Shown piece by piece: positions 54,589 through 62,508 of a stretch of DNA of 64,000 nt. Location: NCBI GenBank assembly GCA_028716845.1, contig JAQUPF010000007.1, positions 62,001-126,000 of the forward strand, read 5' to 3'. The DNA comes from a bacterium (GTDB lineage: Bacteria; Auribacterota; Tritonobacteria; UBA1439). The notes beneath the pieces were generated by a model. The model was not told where the DNA came from. It did no database searches and worked only from the letters and a program-made list of their open reading frames with translations. Made by a program: the position numbers and the translations under genes. Each line of letters begins with the position of its first letter. Position 1 is the stretch's first letter.

Positions 54589-55368
54589 ATGGACAGACTG
54601 GACGATGTGGCCATATCGAGGGCCATCATCGAGGAATACACGAGGGATTTCTCCGACTCCCTGGAGAGCGACGTCGCGATCGTCGGCGCCGGGCCCGCCG
54701 GCATGGTCGCCGGCTACTACCTCGCGCGGGCGGGGAGGCGGGTGGCGATCTTCGAGCGGCGGCTCTCCGTCGGCGGCGGCATGTGGGGGGGCGGGATCAT
54801 GTTCGGCCGCTGCATCTTCCAGGAGGCGTCGAGGCCGGTCCTCGACGAGATCGGGGTGCGGGTCACGCGCCGGGAGGACGGTTACTACGTCACCGATTCG
54901 GTCGAGACGGTCGCCGTCCTGTGCGCCGCGGCCGTGAAGGCCGGGGCGCGGGTCTTCAACTCCATCTCGACGGAGGACGTCCTCATCAGGGGCGAGCGGG
55001 TGGCGGGGATCGTCCTGAACTGGAGCGCCGTGTCGTCCGCCCGGTTGCACGTCGACCCGATCTCGGCACGCGCCGGCTGCGTCGTCGACGCGACGGGGCA
55101 TGACGCCGAGATCGCGCGGATCGTCGTCAGGAAGATCGGGAAGCGGCTCCGCACCGAGACCGGCGATCTCCTCGGGGAGCGGCCGATGTGGGCGGAGGTC
55201 GGCGAGCGCACGATCGTCGAGCACACGGGAGAGATCTACCCCGGCCTCTGGGTCGCGGGGATGGCGGCGAACGCCGTCTTCGGCGGGCCCCGGATGGGGC
55301 CGATCTTCGGCGGCATGCTCCTGTCGGGGAGGAGGGCGGCGGAGATGATCCTCGCCGCCCCGCGATGA
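54589..55368 (+). CDS. thi4: Thiazole synthase, Thi4 family (sulfide-dependent type)
   Basis: This 259-residue protein has FAD/NAD-binding GAGPAGMVAGYYLA near residue 35, GGGMWGGGIMFG, VVDATGHDAEI and the C-terminal GGPRMGPIFGGMLLSG. Thi4 makes ADP-thiazole for thiamine from NAD, glycine and a sulfur source. In yeast the sulfur comes from an active-site cysteine, destroying the enzyme. Here the matching position is His154 in LHVDP, as in methanogens, so it should use free sulfide and be a true catalyst. That fits an anaerobic or sulfidic habitat. GGGGGAGG precedes ATG 54589. Confidence 0.9.
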   Translation: MDRLDDVAISRAIIEEYTRDFSDSLESDVAIVGAGPAGMVAGYYLARAGRRVAIFERRLSVGGGMWGGGIMFGRCIFQEASRPVLDEIGVRVTRREDGYYVTDSVETVAVLCAAAVKAGARVFNSISTEDVLIRGERVAGIVLNWSAVSSARLHVDPISARAGCVVDATGHDAEIARIVVRKIGKRLRTETGDLLGERPMWAEVGERTIVEHTGEIYPGLWVAGMAANAVFGGPRMGPIFGGMLLSGRRAAEMILAAPR

Positions 55369-55385
55369 GCGCGGAGGGGGACGCC

Positions 55386-55802
55386 ATGCAGATGCGGCCG
55401 GACCTTGTCTACTCGGTCCTCTGCGACGACGTGCGCCAGGAGGTGAACGGGAAGTTCATCTTCATCGGCGTCTTCCAGAACCTGTGGGCGCGGGAGTTCC
55501 CCGCCGTCCATCCCCGGCTCTGCATCGCGAACTCATGGTACAACGGGGTGGGGGAGTTCAACGCCCGCTCGGCGATCGTCGGGCCCGACCGGAAGACGAG
55601 GATCACCGAGAGCGTGCCGGTGAAGATCGCCTTCACCGAGCGGCACAAGGGCTCCATCGTCGTGAACTTCTTCCAGAACGTCCGCTTCCCGGAGGCCGGC
55701 CTCTACTGGGTGGAGGTCAGCCTCGACGACGCGCTCGTCGCGCGCTACCCGTTCCGCGTGGGCCGGCCCCGGCGGCCGGAGCCGCCGCGGGCGGGGGGGT
55801 GA
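55386..55802 (+). CDS. Small cytosolic protein, DUF6941-like
   Basis: The protein has 138 residues from ATG 55386, which has GGAGGGGGA 5 nt upstream. An ATG at 55365 overlaps the thi4 stop but lacks an SD. It has the VLCDDVRQEVNGKFIFIGVF start and a beta-sandwich pattern throughout (SIVVNFFQNVRFPEAGLYWVEV). I recall such proteins as DUF6941, of unknown function. It lies between thi4 and a thioesterase-like gene and overlaps the latter's alternative GTG start. Confidence 0.75.
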   Translation: MQMRPDLVYSVLCDDVRQEVNGKFIFIGVFQNLWAREFPAVHPRLCIANSWYNGVGEFNARSAIVGPDRKTRITESVPVKIAFTERHKGSIVVNFFQNVRFPEAGLYWVEVSLDDALVARYPFRVGRPRRPEPPRAGG

Positions 55803-55807
55803 CGAGG

Positions 55808-56236
55808 ATGGAACCGATACGGCTCGAGGACGACCGCTGGTGCTTCGCCTGCGGCGAGCGGAACCCGTCCGGCCTCCGGCTCGATTTCCGGCTCGGGGAC
55901 GACCGCGTCCTCCGCACCGCCTTCACCTTCCGCCGGGAGCACCAGGGGTACGCCGGCATCGTCCACGGCGGCCTCGTCGGCCTCATCCTCGACGAGACGA
56001 TGGTCAACCTCGCCTGGCGGCTGGGCCACCCGGCCGTGACCGCCGCGCTCGAGCTCCGTTTCAGGAAGGCCGCGCTCGTGGGCGAGGAGATCCGTTTCGA
56101 GGGGCGGCTGGCCGGCGTGGCCGGCCGCCTCGTGCGGGCGGAGGCGGAGGCGCGCGACCGGGCGGGCGATCTCGTCGCCGCCGCCCGGGCGAAATGCCTC
56201 ATCGTCCGCGGGCCTGCCGGCGGGGGCGGGAGATGA
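55808..56236 (+). CDS. Hotdog-fold thioesterase (PaaI-like)
   Basis: This 142-residue protein has an N-terminal CFACGERNPSGLRL motif, typical of a subgroup of PaaI-like hotdog proteins. The helix-containing GIVHGGLVGLILDETMVNLAW and AALELRFRKAALVGEEIRFEGRL follow. The conserved Asp/Glu of the hotdog thioesterase active site is seen in LDETM. It probably hydrolyses an acyl-CoA; the substrate is unknown. The start at ATG 55808 is preferred over GTG 55799. Its stop overlaps nadE. Confidence 0.82.
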   Translation: MEPIRLEDDRWCFACGERNPSGLRLDFRLGDDRVLRTAFTFRREHQGYAGIVHGGLVGLILDETMVNLAWRLGHPAVTAALELRFRKAALVGEEIRFEGRLAGVAGRLVRAEAEARDRAGDLVAAARAKCLIVRGPAGGGGR

Positions 56237-57867
56237 AGATCGCCCTCGCCCAGATCAACCCGACCGTCGGCGACTTCAGGGGGAACGTCCGGAAGATCCT
56301 CTCCTTCTCCCGGCGCGCCGAGCGTGCCGGCGCCTCCCTCTGTCTCTTCCCCGAGATGGCCGTCACCGGCTACCCCGCCCGCGACCTCCTCCTCAACACC
56401 GATTTCATCGACGACAACCTGCGGGCCCTCGATCGGATCGCGCGGGGGACGGGGGCGATGCCGATCGTCGTCGGGTTCGCGGCCCGTTCCCGATCCGCCA
56501 CCGGGCGGGGGCTCTTCAACGCCGGCGCCCTCGTCCGGCGGGGGAAGGTGCGGCAGGTCTTCCGCAAGATGCTCCTGCCGACCTACGACGTCTTCGACGA
56601 GACGCGGTATTTCGACCCCGCCGACCGCGTCTCCGTCGCGCGGATCGGCCGAGCGCGGATCGGCCTCACCATCTGCGAGGACATCTGGAACGCCCCGGAT
56701 CTCTGGCGCCAGCGGTTCTACGCCGCCGATCCGGTCGAGCTGCTCATGCGGCGGGGGGTCGACGCGGTCGTCAACATCGCCGCCTCGCCGTTCGCCCTCG
56801 GCCGCCGCGCCCTCCGCCGCCGCATCCTCCGGGGCGTCGTCTCCCGCGCGGGGGTCCCGGTCTACTTCGTCAACCAGGTCGGCGGCAACGACCAGCTCAT
56901 CTTCGACGGCTGCAGCCTCGCCCTCGACGCCCGCGGCGAACCGACGGGCCGGGGGAGGGCGTTCGGGGAGGATCTCGTCGTCGCCGATCCCCGCGCCCCC
57001 CTCCCCGCCGCCCGCGAGCGGGAGGAGCCGTGCGAGGAGACGGTCCTCCGCGCCCTCGTCCTGGGCGTGGCCGACTACGCCCGCAAGTGCGGCTTCGCGG
57101 AGGCGGTCATCGGCCTGAGCGGCGGCATCGATTCGGCCGTGACCGCCTGCATCGCCGCCAAGGCGCTCGGCCCCCGGCGCGTGCACGGCGTCGCGATGCC
57201 GTCCCCGTACACGTCCCGGGCGAGCGTGGAGGACGCGCGGGCGCTCGCGCGGAACCTCGGTCTCCGGTTCTCCGTCATCCCCATCAGCGGTCTCTACCGG
57301 GCGCACCTCCGGACGCTCCGGCCGCTCTTCCGCGGCCGCCGCGAGGACGAGACGGAGGAGAACGTCCAGGCGCGCATCCGCGGCACGATCCTCATGGCGC
57401 TCTCCAACAAGTTCGGCTGGCTCGTCATATCGACGGGGAACAAGTCGGAGGTGGCGGTGGGCTACTGCACGCTCTACGGGGACATGACCGGGGGGCTCGC
57501 GGCCCTCTCCGACGTCCCCAAGACGCTCGTCTGGCGGCTCGCCCGCTCCATCAACCGCCGCGGCGAGGTCATCCCGTCACGCACGATCGAGCGGCCGCCG
57601 TCGGCGGAGCTCCGGCCGGGGCAGACCGACGCCGACAGCCTTCCCCCGTACGAGCTCCTCGACGGGGTCCTCGGCCGCTACGTGGAACGGCGGGAGCGGC
57701 CGGAGGAGATCATCGCCGCCGGCTACGACCGGGCGCTCGTTTGCGACATCGTCCGGCGGGTCGAGCGGAACGAGTACAAGCGGGAGCAGGCGCCGCCGGG
57801 GCTCAGGATCACGACGAAGGCGTTCGGCCACGGCCGGCGGATGCCGATCGCGCAGCGCTACCACTGA
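56233..57867 (+). CDS. nadE: Glutamine-dependent NAD synthetase
   Basis: This 544-residue protein has an N-terminal nitrilase-type glutaminase domain (MKIALAQINPTVGDF; Glu in LFPEMAVTGYP; Lys in RKMLLPTYDVFDE; Cys in TICEDIW) and a C-terminal synthetase domain with P-loop GLSGGIDSAV and STGNKSEVAVGY. It converts nicotinate adenine dinucleotide to NAD using glutamine nitrogen. This feeds the same pool used by Thi4 and LarB here. It overlaps the thioesterase gene (ATGA) and, at its 3' end, overlaps the convergent TPR gene by 59 bp. Confidence 0.95.
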   Translation: MKIALAQINPTVGDFRGNVRKILSFSRRAERAGASLCLFPEMAVTGYPARDLLLNTDFIDDNLRALDRIARGTGAMPIVVGFAARSRSATGRGLFNAGALVRRGKVRQVFRKMLLPTYDVFDETRYFDPADRVSVARIGRARIGLTICEDIWNAPDLWRQRFYAADPVELLMRRGVDAVVNIAASPFALGRRALRRRILRGVVSRAGVPVYFVNQVGGNDQLIFDGCSLALDARGEPTGRGRAFGEDLVVADPRAPLPAAREREEPCEETVLRALVLGVADYARKCGFAEAVIGLSGGIDSAVTACIAAKALGPRRVHGVAMPSPYTSRASVEDARALARNLGLRFSVIPISGLYRAHLRTLRPLFRGRREDETEENVQARIRGTILMALSNKFGWLVISTGNKSEVAVGYCTLYGDMTGGLAALSDVPKTLVWRLARSINRRGEVIPSRTIERPPSAELRPGQTDADSLPPYELLDGVLGRYVERRERPEEIIAAGYDRALVCDIVRRVERNEYKREQAPPGLRITTKAFGHGRRMPIAQRYH

Positions 57868-59158
57868 CGGCGCGGCCGCCCTTCCCCATCGCGCGCGCCT
57901 TCCCGAGGAGTATCCGGCAGCGCCGCCGCTCGTCCGGGTATTTCGGGCTCGCCCCCGCGAGGGCCTGCTCGCCGAAGAAGGCCGCCCGCGGCCCGTCCCC
58001 CCGGCGGAGCCACACCTCGCACTGCCCCGCGAGGGCGCGGGTGTTCGCGGGGTAGAGCTCGAGCACCCTCGTGAAGACCGCCTCCGCCCCGTCGAGATCC
58101 CCTTTCGCGAGCTTCCGTTCGGCGAGGGTGATGACGGCGGTGTAGGCGTCGGCGCCCCCCCGCAGGGCGGCCGCGAGCTCCCGGTGGAGGCGCGCCGCGG
58201 CCGCGTCGCCGAGGCGCCGGCAGGCCTCCGACGCGACCGCGTGGCCGCGCGCCTGCTCGAAGGCGAAGTACGGCGGGACGCGGCCGAGGGCCTCCGCCGC
58301 GATGGCCCGCGCCGACGCAGCGTCACCGCGCAGGAGGGCGATCTCGGCGAAGCCGATCGAGACCCTGGGGCTTCCCGGGTAGACGCGGCGCAGGGCGGCG
58401 AGGCGCTCCTCCGCCTCGTCGGCGCGCCCCTGGCGGAGCCGGAGCTCGGCGAGGGCGATCCTCCCCTGGAAGGTGCCGCCGATCCTCTCGAACGACCGTT
58501 CCGCGCCCGCGAGGTCGCCCGCCTCGACGAGCGCCCAGCCGAGGAGGGCGAGGAGGTCGGCGTCGTCGGGCTTGAACGCGAGCGCCGCCCGGTACTGCCG
58601 CGCCGCCTCGTCCCATTCGCCCCGCTTGGCGCGGATCCTGCCGAGATCCTTGCAGCGGCGGTAGCTGGGGCCGAACGACCCGATCGCCGCGCGCAGATTG
58701 TCGGCCCCGCGCCGCAGATCGCGCATCTTCTCGACGAGGAGGAAGTGGAGCCGCTCGTGGCTCCGCTCCTTGAGCGGATTGCCCGCGGGGATCGACCGGT
58801 ACAATCGCACCGCCTGCTCGTACCGCCCGGCGGCGCGGCAGATCGCGTCGATCTTCTCGTAGGGGACGGGATCGTCGGGCCGGAGGCGGATCATCCGCCG
58901 GTAGAGGGCGATCGCCCGCCGATGGTCGCCGGCCTCCCGTCGGGTCCGCGCGAGATGGGCGAGCATCGAGGGGTCGTCGGGATGGCGCCTGATCCCCTTC
59001 GCGAGGATGAAGGCGGCCGCCTCGTACCGGCCGTCGGCGCGCAGGAGCGCCGCGAGCTGCCTGAAGGCGGCGGCCTGCCGGGGGCGCGTCCTCGTGAGGT
59101 CGTGGAGCCGCCGTTTCTCGGGGGTGTCGAGCAGCCGCCGGAATGCCTGTTCGCGCAT
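57809..59158 (-). CDS. TPR-repeat protein
   Basis: This 449-residue protein from ATG 59158 (GAGGGACG just upstream) consists almost wholly of TPR helical pairs: FRQLAALLRADGRYEAAAFILAKG, LARTRREAGDHRRAIALYRRM, LGRIRAKRGEWDEAARQYRAA and more to residue about 420. It has no signal peptide or TM helix, so it is cytoplasmic and probably a scaffold. The last 25 residues are low-complexity and lie antisense to the nadE 3' end. Upstream on the same strand are fmdB and a membrane protein gene. Confidence 0.82.
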   Translation of the reverse strand: MREQAFRRLLDTPEKRRLHDLTRTRPRQAAAFRQLAALLRADGRYEAAAFILAKGIRRHPDDPSMLAHLARTRREAGDHRRAIALYRRMIRLRPDDPVPYEKIDAICRAAGRYEQAVRLYRSIPAGNPLKERSHERLHFLLVEKMRDLRRGADNLRAAIGSFGPSYRRCKDLGRIRAKRGEWDEAARQYRAALAFKPDDADLLALLGWALVEAGDLAGAERSFERIGGTFQGRIALAELRLRQGRADEAEERLAALRRVYPGSPRVSIGFAEIALLRGDAASARAIAAEALGRVPPYFAFEQARGHAVASEACRRLGDAAAARLHRELAAALRGGADAYTAVITLAERKLAKGDLDGAEAVFTRVLELYPANTRALAGQCEVWLRRGDGPRAAFFGEQALAGASPKYPDERRRCRILLGKARAMGKGGRAVSGSAARSASAGRGRTPSS

Positions 59159-59184
59159 CGTCCCTCGCGGTGCGGCGCGCCGCG

Positions 59185-59460
59185 TCAGTCGCCCCCGGCG
59201 GTCTTCGGGGCGTCCGCCTTCGCCCCCTTCGCGGGGGCGGCGGCCTCCCGCTCCTTCTTCTCGGCCTCCCGGTAGCCGCTGCTCCGGTAGTCGGTGGCGT
59301 AGAAGCCGGAGCCCTTGAAGATGATGCCCGCCCCGCCGCTGATGAGCCGCCTGACGGCGCCCCGGCACCGCGGGCAGGAGCGGAGCGGCGGGGCGCTCAT
59401 CGCCTGGAAGCGCTCGAACCGGCAGCCGCACTTGCGGCATTCATACTCGTACGTCGGCAT
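59185..59460 (-). CDS. FmdB-family zinc-ribbon protein
   Basis: This 91-residue protein starts MPTYEYECRKCGCRFERFQ and has a second CPRC pair, the four-Cys zinc ribbon of FmdB/putative regulatory proteins. ISGGAGIIFKGSGFYATDYR is the usual second half. The Lys/Ala-rich C-terminus (EKKEREAAAPAKGAK) is probably disordered. The function is unknown despite the wide distribution. It sits 26 nt before the TPR gene and about 70 nt after the membrane-protein gene on the same strand. Confidence 0.88.
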   Translation of the reverse strand: MPTYEYECRKCGCRFERFQAMSAPPLRSCPRCRGAVRRLISGGAGIIFKGSGFYATDYRSSGYREAEKKEREAAAPAKGAKADAPKTAGGD

Positions 59461-59530
59461 GGCACGCGCGCGGCGGACGCCACCGCCGCTCCCTTCACTC
59501 CCCGCGGTGCGGGTCCCTCCGGTCGCGCGG

Positions 59531-60538
59531 TCAGCCCTTCGGCGCCGCCGCGGGCTTGAGCCCGAGGTAGATGAGCGTCCCCGCGACGGAGAAGATGACG
59601 AGCGGCAGCGAGCGGATGGCGAGGTTGATGATGAACGTGAAGATGCCCCAGACGACGCCGGCGAAGGTGTAGGTCCACCGCAGCCCCGTCGTGTCGACCG
59701 GCCGTCCCGCGGAGTAGGTGACCGGGCAGAGCATGGTCTGGTAGCCGCGGAGCGGCGCGGACTTGAGCGGCGCCATGAAGATGAACGAGACCTGGTCCAC
59801 CACCGTGTAGAGCCGGGCGGGGGCGCGGGAGACGATCTGCTCGTACTTGTCCCCCATCGCGCGGTCGGAGATCATCGCGTTCGTGACGATCACGGAGGTG
59901 AGGAAGGCGTTCACGACGATGACGACGACGAGGGTGGCCACGAGCAGGCCGATGAAGCGGAGGGTGTGCTCCCGGAGGAAGTCGTTCAGCTCGCTCACGG
60001 GGCTCTCCTTCCCGGCCATGATGATGGTCGGCAGGAGCAGCGCGCCGCAGAGCAGGATGATGAACGCGACGACGATCAGGGCGCTCAGGAGGAAGAGCGG
60101 AATGGCGAAGAAGGGCCAGACGATCTCCCCGACGACCGGGATGAGGCCGATCCAGCCCGCCACCATGTGGATGATCCCGAGGATGAGGATGATCAGGACG
60201 ATCTTGAGGGGCGCGACGATGAGCGGGGAGGCGTTCCGCAGCGTCGAGCGGATCGCGCCCTTCATGTCGACGGGCGGCAGTTCGGCGACCTCGGCGACGG
60301 TGATCTTCGCGATCGCGCCCCAGGTGAGGAACATGATGATGACGACGGCCACCCATGCCACCGTCGCCACGGCGGGGGCGAGGGCGTCCTGGAGGAGCGC
60401 CCCGCCGATCCAGCGGATGACCGAGTAGGCGATGAAGGCGTCGAGGAGCCCCAGGATCTGTATGGCGATCTTCTTCCCGCTGAACGAAAGGCTGAAGATC
60501 CTCGAGAATGTCCGTCCGCCCGTTTCGAGCTCTCCCAT
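59531..60538 (-). CDS. Multi-pass membrane protein, function unknown
   Basis: This 335-residue protein has about six to seven TM helices (IAIQILGLLDAFIAY, VATVAWVAVVIIMFLTW, LKIVLIILILGIIHMVAG, IVVAFIILLCGALLL, LVATLVVVIVVNAFLTS, VVWGIFTFIINLAIR, LVIFSVAGTLIYLGL). The N-terminal ~25 residues are cytosolic and polar. No transporter motif is visible. A good promoter precedes it on the minus strand, and the fmdB and TPR genes follow, so the three may be cotranscribed. Confidence 0.78.
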   Translation of the reverse strand: MGELETGGRTFSRIFSLSFSGKKIAIQILGLLDAFIAYSVIRWIGGALLQDALAPAVATVAWVAVVIIMFLTWGAIAKITVAEVAELPPVDMKGAIRSTLRNASPLIVAPLKIVLIILILGIIHMVAGWIGLIPVVGEIVWPFFAIPLFLLSALIVVAFIILLCGALLLPTIIMAGKESPVSELNDFLREHTLRFIGLLVATLVVVIVVNAFLTSVIVTNAMISDRAMGDKYEQIVSRAPARLYTVVDQVSFIFMAPLKSAPLRGYQTMLCPVTYSAGRPVDTTGLRWTYTFAGVVWGIFTFIINLAIRSLPLVIFSVAGTLIYLGLKPAAAPKG

Positions 60539-60594
60539 GACGTCCCTCCTTCCCTGTGCGCCGGACGCGCCCCGCGCCGGCCATCGTCGCGGAC

Positions 60595-60624
60595 ATGCTA
60601 CAGAAACCGTTTTGGGACTGTCAA
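60595..60624 (-). promoter_or_regulatory. Promoter of the membrane protein gene
   Basis: On the minus strand TTGACA, 18 nt, TAGCAT, about 57 nt before ATG 60538. It overlaps the oppositely directed ispA promoter. Confidence 0.65.
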
Positions 60625-60641
60625 GCGGAAAGTGCTATGAT
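60612..60641 (+). promoter_or_regulatory. Promoter of the prenyl diphosphate synthase gene
   Basis: TTGGGA, 18 nt, TATGAT on the plus strand, interlocked with the divergent promoter. An inverted repeat GGGCCGT-TCGG-ACGGCCC (60642-60659) fills the space between the -10 and the ATG. Confidence 0.55.
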
Positions 60642-60659
60642 GGGCCGTTCGGACGGCCC

Positions 60660-61541
60660 ATGGACATCGAATCGTACTGGAACGAGCGGCGGGCGCTCGT
60701 CGACGGCGCCCTCGACCGCCTCCTCCCCCCCGAGGGGGGAGGAGGCGGGGGCGTCGCCGCGGCGATGCGGTACGGCGTGCTCGGGAAGGGGAAGCGGCTG
60801 CGCCCCGTCCTCTGCCTCGCGGCGCTCGAGGCGCTCGGGGCGGAGCCGGCGCCCTTTCTCCCCGCCGCCTGCGCCCTCGAGTTCGTGCACGCCTATTCCC
60901 TGATCCACGACGACCTGCCCGCGATGGACGACGACGATTACCGGCGGGGGAGGCCCACCTGTCACAGGGTGTTCGGCGAGGCGACCGCCGTCCTCGCGGG
61001 CGACGCCCTCCTCGCCCTCGCCTTCGAGACGGTCTCCTCGCTCGAGGGGGCGGACGAGGGCGCGGCGCTGCGGCTCGTCCGGCTCCTCGCGCGCCGCGCG
61101 GGCACGGAGGGCCTCGTCGGGGGGCAGGCGCTCGACATCGAGTCCGAGGGAAAGGCGGTCGACGCGGCGACGCTCGAGCGGATCCACTCGATGAAGACCG
61201 CCGCGCTCATCGAGACCTCGGTCGTCTTCGGGGCGGTCCTCGCCGCCGCGCCCGCCCCCCTCGAGGCGGCGCTCGCCTCGTACGGGCGGTCCCTCGGGAT
61301 GGCGTTCCAGGTGACGGACGACATCCTCGACGCCGCGGGGGACGAGGAGCGGGTGGGGAAAAGGCTCCGCAAGGACGCGGGCGTCCGCAAGGCGACCTAT
61401 CCCGGGATCCTGGGCCTGGAGGCGGCGCGGGAGGCCGCCCGGGATTTCGGCGGCCGGGCGCTCGCGGCGCTCCGTGATTTCGGCGGCGCGGCGGATCCCC
61501 TCCGGGAGATCGCCCGCGCCGTCCTCACGCGGGACCGCTGA
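60660..61541 (+). CDS. ispA: Polyprenyl diphosphate synthase (farnesyl/geranylgeranyl type)
   Basis: This 293-residue isoprenyl synthase has GKRLRPVLCLAA, the first aspartate-rich motif DDLPAMDDDD (a DDx4D spacing common in bacterial FPP synthases), KTAALIE and the second motif QVTDDILD. It builds C15 or C20 prenyl diphosphates by head-to-tail condensation. Product length is not certain from sequence. No SD precedes ATG 60660, and the predicted transcript is nearly leaderless. It converges on ahbAB with a 17-bp overlap. Confidence 0.9.
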   Translation: MDIESYWNERRALVDGALDRLLPPEGGGGGGVAAAMRYGVLGKGKRLRPVLCLAALEALGAEPAPFLPAACALEFVHAYSLIHDDLPAMDDDDYRRGRPTCHRVFGEATAVLAGDALLALAFETVSSLEGADEGAALRLVRLLARRAGTEGLVGGQALDIESEGKAVDAATLERIHSMKTAALIETSVVFGAVLAAAPAPLEAALASYGRSLGMAFQVTDDILDAAGDEERVGKRLRKDAGVRKATYPGILGLEAAREAARDFGGRALAALRDFGGAADPLREIARAVLTRDR

Positions 61542-62508
61542 GGCCGAGGAGGCGCGTCTTCTTCAGTTCCGCCGCGGTGAAGAGCACCGCGCAGTCGGCC
61601 GTCCCCGCCGCGGCCGCCATCCGGCGGACGAGGCGGCGGCACGATTCCCGGTCGGCGGCGTGCACCATCGTGTAGAGCGAGTACGGCCATCCGGGGCGGG
61701 GCGTCCGCTCGACGCAGTGCGTGACGGCGGGGAAGGCCGCGAGCCGCCGCGCCGCGCGCGGCAGCATCCGCCGTTCGATCCTCCACGCGACGAGGGCGTT
61801 CGCCCGGTGGCCGATCCTCCGGTGGTCGAGGACCGCCCCGAATCTCCTGATCGTCCCGTCGGCGAGCCGGCGGCGGAGGATCGCCCGGATCTCCCCCTCG
61901 CCGGTCCCGAGCCGTTCGGCGAGGAGTCTGAACGGCGCCGGGGCGACGGGGATCGTCGCCGAGAGCACCCGGAGCGTCAGCGGGTCCGGACGGGCGCGGC
62001 CCGCCCGCGCGGCCGGGCGCGACGGCCACGCCGCCGCCGCGCCCGGGGCGAGCGGGAACGCCGCGTTGATCTTGAAGACGCGCACCGTGCGCAGGTCCAT
62101 GAGGGGGGCCGTCCCCGTCCGGGCGCGCAGTTCCCCGAGCAGGCGCGAGAGCGCCGCGTCCGAGGGGGCGCCGAGCGTGAACCAGAGGTTGAACGGCCCC
62201 TCCCGCAGGTAGTTGTGGGTCACCCCCGGATGTCCGTTGACGGTCCGCGCGACCGCCGCGAGCCCCCGCCGGCCCACGCGGGCGGCGACGAGCGTGGAGC
62301 GGATGCCGAGCCGGCGGCCGCTCACGACCGGCCCGATGTAGCGGATGACCCCGCGCGCCGCGAGGCGCCCCGCCTCGGAGAGGAGCGTCTCCTCCGGAAG
62401 GCCGAGCCGCCTGCCGATGGCGCGGTACGGCCGGGAGACGATGGGGAAGCGGTCCTGCATCTCGCGGAGCAGCGCGCGCTCCCGGCTGGTGAGGGGGCGT
62501 CGTCTCAC
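61525..62508 (-). CDS. ahbAB: Siroheme decarboxylase, fused AhbA-AhbB
   Basis: This 327-residue protein consists of two Lrp/AsnC-like halves. Residues about 1-160 show TSRERALLREMQDRFPIVSRPY, RLAARGVIRYIGPVVS and VTHNYLREGPFNLWFT. Residues about 170-327 show APFRLLAERLGTGEGEIRAIL, IRRFGAVLDHRRIG and VTHCVERTPRPGWPYSLYTMVHA. Both halves match the siroheme decarboxylase/NirDLGH family, which turns siroheme into didecarboxysiroheme in the alternative haem pathway. In most organisms AhbA and AhbB are separate; here they form one chain. Start GTG 62508 overlaps the stop of the radical SAM gene (GTGA). Confidence 0.88.
   Translation of the reverse strand: MRRRPLTSRERALLREMQDRFPIVSRPYRAIGRRLGLPEETLLSEAGRLAARGVIRYIGPVVSGRRLGIRSTLVAARVGRRGLAAVARTVNGHPGVTHNYLREGPFNLWFTLGAPSDAALSRLLGELRARTGTAPLMDLRTVRVFKINAAFPLAPGAAAAWPSRPAARAGRARPDPLTLRVLSATIPVAPAPFRLLAERLGTGEGEIRAILRRRLADGTIRRFGAVLDHRRIGHRANALVAWRIERRMLPRAARRLAAFPAVTHCVERTPRPGWPYSLYTMVHAADRESCRRLVRRMAAAAGTADCAVLFTAAELKKTRLLGLSGPA

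Noticed and set aside
49759-57867. Defence or toxin-antitoxin system near the repeat cluster
   Set aside because: All genes there are recognisable metabolic or nucleoid-type proteins. No toxin, nuclease or transposase signature is seen.
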